DNA of 5,650 bases from Archangium sp. (GTDB lineage Bacteria; Myxococcota; Myxococcia; Myxococcales; Myxococcaceae): the NCBI GenBank assembly GCA_016793585.1, contig JAEUJR010000129.1, positions 1 through 5,650 of the forward strand. Reading direction: 5' to 3'. Each line of letters starts with the position of its first letter. Position 1 is the stretch's first letter. Shown here one piece after another: positions 1 to 5,650 of this stretch. A program made the translations under genes and the position numbers. Below the pieces are notes generated by a model. The model saw only the letters and a program-made list of their open reading frames with translations, made no database searches and was not told where the DNA came from.

Positions 1-1
1 C

Positions 2-1156
2 CCCATCGAGACGATCGCGGCGCTGTACCACGACATCGTCTACGTGCAGGTCGACCTCGGGGTGCCGCCTCACTACAACGAGATTCTCGAGCCGCTGATC
101 AGCCGCGAGAAAGATGGCTGGCGAATTCTTCCCCACGCGGCCATCGACCCGACGGCCAAGCTGGTGCTCGACGTCTTCGGCCATCACGCGGGCCAGGTGC
201 TCACGCCGTACAATGGGCTCAACGAGCTCGCGAGCGGCCTGGTGGCAGCGAAAGAGATGGAGGGCGTCTTCTCGCACGAGCAGCAGCTCGCCCTCGCGGC
301 CTGCATCGAAGCGACGATTCCGTTTCGCCCTGCCGAGAAGCTGGTGCTCGACGCGCGGCTCGCGGCGCTGGGCGTTCAGCCCACCGAGCGTACCGTGATG
401 ATTCGCCGGGCCACGCGACTGGCGAACAACGACGTCGGCAACTTCGCCGAGAAAGACCCCGCCGCCTTCCTCGACAACACGTGGAAGCTGCTGCCCGAGA
501 CCAACCCGACGCTGCACACGCCCAACACGTACACCGTGCACGAGTACCGCGTGGCGCTGCTCAAGATGGAGGGCTTCCTCTCGTCTCTCGCCGCCAGCCG
601 CGTGTTCCGCATGCAGGCCGGTGAGCCGTCACCCGAAGAGCACAAGCGGCGCGTCGACGCCGCTGAACGGAACATCGCGCTCGCCGTTCGCTACATGCGC
701 TGCAAGCTCTACAGCACCGCCGTCGTCGAGGCCCTCGCGGTCGAGACCGGTGGTGACGCGCCGCTCGATCTCTTCATGGGGGGCGTCGGCGAGCCCAACG
801 GCGCCCGCATGCGGCGCATCGAGCAGTTCCTGCCCGAGCTGGGCACCCCACCCGAGCCCATCGACACGGTGCTGCAGTCGCTGCTCGACGCCGGCCGCCT
901 CAACGCTTCGGGCTTCGACATGTCGCCGTCTCCGCTGGCCAGCTTCCTTCACCTGACGCTGGGCGAGCGCGTGATGATGGAGAACGTCGCCCGCGCCCGC
1001 GAGTGGTGGGCGGGCAACTCCACCGCGCGCGCCTTCCTCGACGTGCAGCCGGTGCACACCACGGCGGCCATCGCCCAGGCCGGCGCGAACATCACCGACA
1101 CCCGGCGCGAGCTGCTGCTCGGCATCGCCGCACGCATCACGGGGCGCAAGAGCTGA
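2..1156 (+). CDS. Uncharacterised protein, possibly HD-domain-like (5' end missing)
   Basis: The reading frame is open from the left edge to a TGA at 1154-1156 and gives 384 visible residues. A GTG at 44 could be read as a start, but the 14 codons before it read PIETIAALYHDIVY, a protein-like helix with a His-Asp pair (codons 29-34). I therefore judge the true start to lie upstream of the window. The pattern 'ALYHDIVY' resembles the central helix of HD-superfamily metal-dependent phosphohydrolases. The first metal-binding histidine would be outside the window, and I cannot identify the last aspartate with confidence. The next segment (NELASGLVAAKEM, then LAACIEATIPFRP) is helical. The remaining ~270 residues look soluble and mostly helical. 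No transmembrane segment or signal sequence is visible. The stop lies 24 nt before argJ with no terminator between, so co-transcription is likely. That the frame is a real gene is secure; the HD assignment is inference and the substrate is unknown. Confidence 0.85.
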   Translation, partial: PIETIAALYHDIVYVQVDLGVPPHYNEILEPLISREKDGWRILPHAAIDPTAKLVLDVFGHHAGQVLTPYNGLNELASGLVAAKEMEGVFSHEQQLALAACIEATIPFRPAEKLVLDARLAALGVQPTERTVMIRRATRLANNDVGNFAEKDPAAFLDNTWKLLPETNPTLHTPNTYTVHEYRVALLKMEGFLSSLAASRVFRMQAGEPSPEEHKRRVDAAERNIALAVRYMRCKLYSTAVVEALAVETGGDAPLDLFMGGVGEPNGARMRRIEQFLPELGTPPEPIDTVLQSLLDAGRLNASGFDMSPSPLASFLHLTLGERVMMENVARAREWWAGNSTARAFLDVQPVHTTAAIAQAGANITDTRRELLLGIAARITGRKS

Positions 1157-1168
1157 CGGCTCGGTGGT

Positions 1169-1174
1169 AGAGGG
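1169..1174 (+). promoter_or_regulatory. Ribosome binding site of argJ
   Basis: AGAGGG lies 6 nt before the ATG at 1181 and is a good Shine-Dalgarno match. It decides the start of argJ and sits inside the 24-nt gap after the upstream stop codon. I see no terminator hairpin or promoter in that gap; the only pairing is a 4-5 bp CGGC/GCCG with a long loop and no T-run. Confidence 0.7.
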
Positions 1175-1180
1175 CCGCTC

Positions 1181-2386
1181 ATGTCGATCCCCGTCCCTCC
1201 CGTTCCTGCGTTTGCTCCCGCGCCGTACACCCTGACCAGCGTGAAGGGCCTCCGCGCCGCCGGCGTGCGCGCGGGCATCAAGGCCTCTGGCAACCCCGAC
1301 GTCGCGCTGCTGGTGAGCGACGCGCCGATGACGTGCGCGGGCCTGTTCACGAAGAACCACTTCGCCGCGGCGCCAGTGCTGCTCTCGCGCAGACACCTGG
1401 CGGCTTCGAACGGCCTCGTGCGCGCCGTCGTCATCAACTCGGGCAACGCGAACGCCTGCACGGGCACGCAGGGCGAGGCCGACGCCCTCGAGATGTGCCA
1501 GCGCGTCGCCAGCGCCATCGGGTGCCCCCTCGAGCAGGTGCTGGTGTGCAGCACCGGTGTCATCGGGGTGAAGCTGCCGATGGAGAAGGTGCGGGCCGGC
1601 ATCGACGCGGCGGTGAAGGAGCTGTCGGCTGACGTCGAGGCGGGGCGCCGGTTTCTCTCGGCCATCATGACGACCGACGCCTTCCCCAAGGAGCACGGCG
1701 TGCGCCTGGGCGACGCGACGATGGCGGGCGTCTGCAAGGGCGCCGGCATGATTCAACCCGACATGGCGACCATGCTGGCCTTCGTGGCCACCGACGTCGA
1801 CGTGAGCGCCGAGGCCATGCGCGCCGCCATGGGCCGCATCGCGAGCACCAGCTTCAACGCCGTGCACGTCGACACGCACACCTCGACGAACGACACCTTC
1901 CTGCTGTTGACGACGCGCCGGGTGCCCGCGCCCGCCGACTGGGAGCAGCACCTCGAGCCCGTCGCCCGCCGCCTCGCCTGGCTGATCGCGCGCGATGGTG
2001 AAGGCGCGACCAAGGTGACGACGATTCGCGTGACAGGGGCCGCATCGGACGAGGCCGCGAAGGCCGTGGCCCGCCACGTCGCCACCTCGGCGCTGGTGCG
2101 TACCGCGCTCTTCGGGAACGACCCGAACTGGGGCCGCTTCGTCAGCCAGGTGGGCAACGTGCACGAGGTGCGCGCTCCGCAGAAGCTCGTGTGCCGCCTG
2201 CAGGGCATCGAGGTGTTCCGCGGCGGAGAGCCGACGCCGTTCGATCGCGCGGCCGCCTCGAAGGCCATGGCCAGAGAAGACGTCTCGCTCGAGCTGCTGC
2301 TCGACGAAGGCCGCGGGCACGCGCTGCTGATGACGAGCGATCTCGGCTACCGCTACGTGCAGGTGAACGCGGAGTACACGACCTGA
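1181..2386 (+). CDS. argJ: ArgJ: glutamate N-acetyltransferase (ornithine acetyltransferase)
   Basis: Complete 401-residue protein, normal length for the family. ArgJ moves the acetyl group from N-acetylornithine to glutamate in the cytoplasm, giving ornithine and recycling N-acetylglutamate. Some members also use acetyl-CoA; the sequence does not tell which type this is. Family motifs occur in order: GLRAAGVRAGIK (23-34), INSGNANACTG (85-95), the oxyanion-hole segment CSTGVIG (123-129, Thr125-Gly126), and the self-cleavage site KGAGMIQPDMATML (186-199). Cleavage is expected between Ala196 and Thr197, with Thr197 (codon 1769-1771) becoming the N-terminal nucleophile of the beta chain. RDGEGATK (271-278), GNDPNWGR (312-319) and the C-terminal YVQVNAEYTT follow. 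The ATG at 1181 has a well-placed ribosome binding site, and the family fold begins about residue 15. One difference from the common form is DTHTSTND (231-238), where VDGDTSTNDT is usual. It likely shares a transcript with the HD-like gene; no other arg gene is visible. Confidence 0.97.
   Translation: MSIPVPPVPAFAPAPYTLTSVKGLRAAGVRAGIKASGNPDVALLVSDAPMTCAGLFTKNHFAAAPVLLSRRHLAASNGLVRAVVINSGNANACTGTQGEADALEMCQRVASAIGCPLEQVLVCSTGVIGVKLPMEKVRAGIDAAVKELSADVEAGRRFLSAIMTTDAFPKEHGVRLGDATMAGVCKGAGMIQPDMATMLAFVATDVDVSAEAMRAAMGRIASTSFNAVHVDTHTSTNDTFLLLTTRRVPAPADWEQHLEPVARRLAWLIARDGEGATKVTTIRVTGAASDEAAKAVARHVATSALVRTALFGNDPNWGRFVSQVGNVHEVRAPQKLVCRLQGIEVFRGGEPTPFDRAAASKAMAREDVSLELLLDEGRGHALLMTSDLGYRYVQVNAEYTT
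1769..1771 (+). other. argJ: Predicted ArgJ autocleavage nucleophile (Thr197)
   Basis: The ACC codon encodes the threonine of the conserved Met-Ala-Thr-Met-Leu motif. In the ArgJ family the precursor cleaves itself before this threonine to form alpha and beta chains, here predicted as residues 1-196 and 197-401. The motif is intact, so the enzyme should mature normally. Confidence 0.85.
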
Positions 2387-2387
2387 G

Positions 2388-5300
2388 TCAGAGGCACTGT
2401 GACTGGTAGGTGATGCTCAGCGTGGTGCCGCTCGCCGGCGCCTGGCCCTGGCTGAAGACGATGGCGTTGCTCGCGCCGTCGTAGGTCCACGAGCTCGAGA
2501 CGGGCTGGCCGTTCACCTGCACGTCGACGGGCTGCTGCGTGTCGGGCGGGTTGCGCACGAAGAAGGTGCTGCGCGGCCCCAGCGCGCTCCGGCCCAGCGC
2601 CTCGAGATCCTGCGCCCAGTTCGAGGTGCAGATGTTCGCCTTCACGCCGCCCGTGCGGGTGATCAGCGCCTGGTAGCGGCCCTGGTCGACGCCCTCGATG
2701 GCGCACGTCGCCGACGCGGGCGTGAACGGCCCGATGACGCTCACGCTCACCTGGTGAATTCGCCGCGGCCCTTTCACGAGCGGCAGCCGGGTCTCGTAGT
2801 AGGCGATGGCCTCGTTCGACTGATCGGGTGCGTCGGTAACGATGATGATGGCGAGGTTCGCGTCGTCGCGGAGCAGGCCCGAGTTGGCGCCGCTGATGAG
2901 CGGCTCGGTCAAGGCCTTGAGCGTCGTCGAGAGCGGCCGCTCGAAGCCGCTGCCCGAGGTGCCGACGCGCACCCTCGACTCGAAGAGCGCCCTGGCGTTG
3001 GGCAGGCTGCGGTCGATGATGGTGGGTTGCCCCGTGACGAACCGGCCCTGCCCGCTGGACGCGAAGTCGTCGGTGGTGGTGATGGCGATGCGGTAGTCGA
3101 CGTTCGCGGTGTTCGCGTAGCTGATGAAGGACGAGAAGTTGGTCGACAGGGCCATCTGCTCCTCGGACATCGAGCAGGAGTCGTCGATGGTGAAGAGAAT
3201 GTCGGTCATCGGGCGCGCGGGCTGCTGGAACGTCTCGGTGGTGATGCCCGTCATGTCACCCACCGCGCGCAGGGCGATGTCGAAGCGGCGGGTGGTCGCG
3301 CCTTCTCCACCCACGATGGTGAGCGCGCCGTTGAAGGTGCCTACGTTCGGCGGCGGGCCGAACACGACCGAGATCGACACCGGGTTGCCCGCCGGCTGCA
3401 CGACCAGCCCGTTCGGGGGAATCAGGGGCAACGCCGAGATGGCGAAGCCGACGCCCGAGGCGGTGGCCGAGGTGATGTTCACGGGCGAGCCGCACGTGTT
3501 GAACAGCTGCACGGTGCGCGGCGCCGAGCGGCAGCCCAGCTTGATGTTGCCGAAGTCGACCTCTTCGGGCACCGCCACCAGACACTGCGAGACGCGCGCC
3601 GACAGGGGCACCAAGAGCGGCGTCGAGCCCGGCGTCGAGAAGCGCACGAAGCCGCTCGCCGTGGTGCCCGTCGGCAGCCCGGTGCTGTCGAAGCGCACCT
3701 GAACCGGCACCGACTGGCCCGGCCCCACCACGGTGACCTGCGGGTTCACCAACGAGAAGCCCGGGTGACTGCCAGACGCGATCTCGAGCCCCGACACCAT
3801 GCAGGCCGTGTTCGCCGAGTTCTGCAGCGTGAACGTCTGCGTCTGGGTGCCGTTGGGCGGAAGATCGCCGAAGAGGAGCGCCGTGGGCAGGTACCCCAGC
3901 GAGCAGCGTTCGGTGGGCTGGGCGTTGGCCGTCAGGCGAACCTCGTGCACCGGCTGAACGGCGTCGTTCGAGTACACGGTGAGCAACGCCTCACGAAGCC
4001 CGGCGGCGGTGGGCTGCACCATCACCTCGACGTCGATGCCGTTGCGGCCGGCGACGGCGGGCACTCCAATCGGCGTGTACGCACCGACGGCGACGCTGAA
4101 CTCGCCGGGCGTCGTCTGCCCGATGGGCGTGAGTGACATCAGCGGTGGCATGCCGTCACGACCCAGCGTGAGGTTGTAGGTCGGGTCGGCGGGCGTGGGT
4201 GGAGGCGTGCCCACGTTCTCGAGCCGCAGCCTGCGCACGACTCTGGTCTGACCCGACTGCGCGAGGGGCAGGTTCGTCTTCTTGTCGACGAGCAACGGCA
4301 CGGTACCGAAAGCGACCGGGCTCGGCGTCGGGCGCAGCCGCGGCCCACCGCCCGAGCACCGCAACGGCACGCGCACGGGCAACAGCGGAGCGGTGCCGAT
4401 GTCGACGCGCAGCATGCCGGTCAGCGAGCTCAGCGATTGTGGCCGGCAGGTCACCTGCACGGCCGTCGTCGACCGTGGCCCCAGCACCCCGAGGACGACG
4501 GGCGTGGCGAAGTCGGTGCCCTCGGTCGAGATGGTGAGCCCAAGCTCGGCGCCGCTGCGGTTGCTGAAGGTGACGACGCGCGTGGCGGTGTCGTCGAGGG
4601 GCACGCGCCCGAAGTTGATCTCGGCGGGCGCCCACGACAACGACTGCATCGAGCCACGGCCCACCAACTGCGTCACGCCCTCGGGGCACGCGGCGCTGCG
4701 ACGAACCGTCAGCTGCGCCCGCACCTCGTCCTGCGTCTGGGGCGCGAAGCGAATCATCGCGTTCGCCGCCGTGCCGGGGGCCACGTCGAGCTCGCTCACG
4801 GCCGGGTCGATGGTGAAGAAGCCGGGGTTCTGCCCGCCAATCGCGCCGACGGTCGCGTGCGCCGGCGTGCTCGCGCGGTTCGAGAGGTCGATGGGAATCT
4901 GTACCGCCTGGCCGATGGGTGCGTCTCCGAAGTCCAGCAGGGGCGGCACGAAGCAGTCGCGCGCCTCGGCCACCGCGCTCACCTCGATGGTGGCCTGCGT
5001 CTCGCCCGGCCTGCCGCCCGTCGAGTCGAGCTGAAAGACAGCCTGGTGCGCGACGGTCGCGACCGTGGGGTCGCTCGCCTGCTCTGGCTTGAAGGTGATG
5101 GTGAAGACCGCTTCGTCCGACGGTGCGAGCGAGGTGCGCTCTGGCAGCTCGACGCTGAACGCGGGGCTGCCCGAGACGAGGGCGATGCGCGTGAGCGTGA
5201 GCTCAAAGTCACCGATGTTGCGCACCACGAACGTGCTGTTCGAGGAGTCGCCCATCGCGGCCGGCGGCGCAGCGACCGACGCCTCCCGGCTCAACGACTC

Positions 5301-5423
5301 GGCAGGCGCCACGCCGGTGACGACGACCAGCTCACCGAACCGGCCGGCGAGTGCCGAGCGGCGATCACAGCTGACGCATGCCGAGGTCAGCCCCAGCACG
5401 ACCAGGAACAGCCCATGACGCAT
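2388..5423 (-). CDS. Large predicted lipoprotein: ASH/choice-of-anchor-D repeats plus VWA domain
   Basis: Predicted 1011-residue exported lipoprotein. I chose the ATG at 5423 because it begins a lipoprotein signal peptide (MRHGLFLVVLGLTSAC, Cys16 acylated). The frame runs open for 47 more codons upstream, but those look non-coding and overlap the divergent gene. Next come about six beta-sandwich segments of the ASH (ASPM/SPD-2/Hydin) or choice-of-anchor-D type. The first is at about 30-155. Five more each open with an [D/N/A/L]FG motif: DFG at 164, NFG at 270, AFG at 371, LFG at 517 and DFG at 623. A VWA domain spans about 739-897, with a MIDAS-like DDSCS at 747-751 and Asp864 in IVTDAPDQS. 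The tail (about 910-1011) is beta-rich, with NICTSNW at 930-936 and Cys1010. Similar VWA lipoproteins are common in myxobacteria, where adhesion or surface assembly is suspected but mostly unproven. It probably sits in the outer membrane or on the surface. There is no clear Shine-Dalgarno sequence. Its stop is one base from the argJ stop. Confidence 0.92.
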   Translation of the reverse strand: MRHGLFLVVLGLTSACVSCDRRSALAGRFGELVVVTGVAPAESLSREASVAAPPAAMGDSSNSTFVVRNIGDFELTLTRIALVSGSPAFSVELPERTSLAPSDEAVFTITFKPEQASDPTVATVAHQAVFQLDSTGGRPGETQATIEVSAVAEARDCFVPPLLDFGDAPIGQAVQIPIDLSNRASTPAHATVGAIGGQNPGFFTIDPAVSELDVAPGTAANAMIRFAPQTQDEVRAQLTVRRSAACPEGVTQLVGRGSMQSLSWAPAEINFGRVPLDDTATRVVTFSNRSGAELGLTISTEGTDFATPVVLGVLGPRSTTAVQVTCRPQSLSSLTGMLRVDIGTAPLLPVRVPLRCSGGGPRLRPTPSPVAFGTVPLLVDKKTNLPLAQSGQTRVVRRLRLENVGTPPPTPADPTYNLTLGRDGMPPLMSLTPIGQTTPGEFSVAVGAYTPIGVPAVAGRNGIDVEVMVQPTAAGLREALLTVYSNDAVQPVHEVRLTANAQPTERCSLGYLPTALLFGDLPPNGTQTQTFTLQNSANTACMVSGLEIASGSHPGFSLVNPQVTVVGPGQSVPVQVRFDSTGLPTGTTASGFVRFSTPGSTPLLVPLSARVSQCLVAVPEEVDFGNIKLGCRSAPRTVQLFNTCGSPVNITSATASGVGFAISALPLIPPNGLVVQPAGNPVSISVVFGPPPNVGTFNGALTIVGGEGATTRRFDIALRAVGDMTGITTETFQQPARPMTDILFTIDDSCSMSEEQMALSTNFSSFISYANTANVDYRIAITTTDDFASSGQGRFVTGQPTIIDRSLPNARALFESRVRVGTSGSGFERPLSTTLKALTEPLISGANSGLLRDDANLAIIIVTDAPDQSNEAIAYYETRLPLVKGPRRIHQVSVSVIGPFTPASATCAIEGVDQGRYQALITRTGGVKANICTSNWAQDLEALGRSALGPRSTFFVRNPPDTQQPVDVQVNGQPVSSSWTYDGASNAIVFSQGQAPASGTTLSITYQSQCL
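2733..3209 (-). other. VWA (von Willebrand factor A) domain with Cys-containing MIDAS
   Basis: Residues about 739-897 begin with a hydrophobic strand DILFTI leading into DDSCSMSEEQ (MIDAS D-x-S-x-S at 747-751, bases 3171-3185). The strands YRIAITTT and LAIIIVTDAPDQS (Asp864) follow, then QVSVSVIGPF. This matches VWA domain order. The position usually held by glycine in D-x-S-G-S is cysteine (Cys750). The domain would bind a divalent metal and a protein ligand if functional. Confidence 0.85.
3258..4955 (-). repeat. Tandem ASH/choice-of-anchor-D-like domains (protein-level repeats)
   Basis: Residues about 157-722 of the lipoprotein contain five diverged beta-sandwich units of roughly 90-140 residues. 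Each begins with a short strand ending in an FG motif, followed by a strand of the type 'TRVVTFSNRSG' and later a strand such as 'VQVRF' or 'MIRFAP'. The unit starting near residue 362 is longest, because a 13-residue loop (378-390, with KKTNLP) and a Pro/Thr-rich loop (406-415) separate its first strands. Repeat identity is visible only at protein level; I see no direct DNA repeat, so recent duplication is unlikely. Confidence 0.7.
5376..5423 (-). other. Lipoprotein signal peptide and lipobox
   Basis: Residues 1-16 are an Arg at position 2, the hydrophobic run LFLVVLGL and the lipobox-like TSAC, with Cys16 as the predicted lipid-modified residue. Thr at -3 is less typical than Leu, but the pattern still fits the general prokaryotic lipoprotein rule. 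There is a second Cys at 19 (CVSC). Confidence 0.75.
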
Positions 5424-5493
5424 AGGCCGGGCACTATAGGGCGAGTTCGCTGGTGCTGGCTCTGCCGTGCGAGGTGCGATTGAGTCGGCGCCC
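5424..5493. promoter_or_regulatory. Divergent intergenic region with a shared palindromic -10-like element
   Basis: This 70-bp gap separates two divergently read lipoprotein genes. It contains the palindrome CTATAG (5434-5439). On the - strand this reads TATAGT (5438-5433), five of six bases of a sigma-70 -10 box, ending 9 nt before the ATG at 5423. On the + strand it reads TATAGG (5435-5440), 53 nt before the ATG at 5494. I find no convincing -35 box on either strand. If TATAGT is used, the - strand transcript would start about 2 nt before the ATG, which would be practically leaderless. Both promoters must lie here or inside the opposing coding sequence. Confidence 0.4.
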
Positions 5494-5650
5494 ATGCGGC
5501 TGGTCGTGGCGGTCGGAGTGCTCCTCTTCACGCTGGCGTGTCCTCCCCCGTGTGATCGCTCCAACTGCGCGGGGTGCTGTGACTCGTCGGGCGAATGTCT
5601 GGCTGGAACGAGCCGGAACTACTGCGGCAAAGGTGGGGTGGTGTGCGGGG
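5494..5650 (+). CDS. Cysteine-rich predicted lipoprotein (3' end missing)
   Basis: An ATG at 5494 opens a frame that runs off the right edge, with 52 codons visible. It begins MRLVVAVGVLLFTLAC, a lipoprotein signal peptide with Cys16 as predicted acylation site. It continues with a dense cysteine pattern: CPPPCDRSNCAGCCDSSGEC, then a Gly-rich stretch with further Cys before the edge. Ten cysteines occur among the 52 residues, one of them the acylated Cys. The 'NCAGCCDxxGxC...YCGxxGxxC' spacing is a style I recognise from small myxobacterial cysteine-rich secreted or lipid-anchored proteins, whose function is unknown. The other cysteines probably form disulfides outside the cytoplasm. The Shine-Dalgarno sequence is weak (GAG at 5482-5484). 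An in-frame GTG at 5467 is possible but would place a non-hydrophobic extension before the signal peptide. The gene diverges from the large ASH-VWA lipoprotein gene, so a shared envelope role is possible but unproven. Confidence 0.75.
   Translation, partial: MRLVVAVGVLLFTLACPPPCDRSNCAGCCDSSGECLAGTSRNYCGKGGVVCG

Noticed and set aside
44..46. GTG at 44 as the start of the first gene
   Set aside because: The codons before it are open to the window edge and encode a protein-like helix with an HD pair, so the gene most likely begins upstream.
1157..1177. CGGC...GCCG pairing between the first gene and argJ as a terminator
   Set aside because: The stem is only 4-5 bp with a loop of about 12 nt and no following T-run.
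629..2320. Long open frame antisense to the HD-like gene and argJ (563 codons)
   Set aside because: Its product is Arg/His/Gly/Ala-rich with no recognisable domain, it overlaps the well-supported argJ, and such shadows are expected in high-GC DNA with biased third positions.
2754..4136. Long open frame antisense to the large lipoprotein (460 codons)
   Set aside because: The composition is low-complexity (Arg, Gly, Val, His), there is no motif, and the opposite strand encodes clear VWA and ASH domains.
5432..5444. Match to the end of a phage T7 promoter (CACTATAGGGCGA)
   Set aside because: The upstream half that T7 polymerase recognises is absent (the preceding bases are GC-rich and unrelated), and the flanks are ordinary chromosomal coding sequence, so it is neither a T7 promoter nor vector carry-over on this evidence.
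5424..5564. Upstream 47-codon extension of the large lipoprotein
   Set aside because: It would put a hydrophilic segment before a clear lipoprotein signal peptide and would overlap the start of the divergent cysteine-rich gene.

Overview
This window looks like an ordinary stretch of a high-GC chromosome, most likely from a myxobacterium (Myxococcota). The reasons are strong G/C preference at third codon positions, a very long lipoprotein built of ASH-type beta-sandwich repeats plus a von Willebrand A domain, and a neighbouring cysteine-rich lipoprotein of a style common in that phylum. The taxonomic call is inference from gene style, not from a marker gene.

Layout: (1) Positions 2-1156, + strand, hold the 3' part of an uncharacterised protein whose start lies beyond the left edge. 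Its first visible residues carry a His-Asp pair that suggests an HD-type metal-dependent hydrolase fold. (2) Positions 1181-2386, + strand, hold a complete argJ (glutamate N-acetyltransferase / ornithine acetyltransferase of arginine biosynthesis). It lies 24 nt behind gene 1 with a good Shine-Dalgarno sequence, so the two are probably co-transcribed. (3) Positions 2388-5423, - strand, hold a 1011-residue predicted lipoprotein with about six ASH/choice-of-anchor-D-like domains followed by a VWA domain and a C-terminal beta-rich tail. It converges on argJ with one base between the two stop codons. (4) Positions 5424-5493 form a 70-bp divergent intergenic region with one palindromic -10-like element. 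(5) Positions 5494-5650, + strand, hold the start of a small cysteine-rich lipoprotein cut by the right edge.

How they fit together: genes 1 and 2 form one probable transcription unit tied to amino-acid metabolism, though the role of gene 1 is unknown. Genes 3 and 4 are a divergent pair of predicted cell-envelope lipoproteins, probably surface or periplasmic. There is no evidence for functional coupling between the two halves.

I saw no tRNA, rRNA, CRISPR array, insertion sequence, phage gene or defence system. I did not find a clear undescribed system. The items most worth a second look are the divergent lipoprotein promoter, the ASH-VWA lipoprotein architecture with a cysteine inside its metal site, and the uncharacterised HD-like neighbour of argJ.
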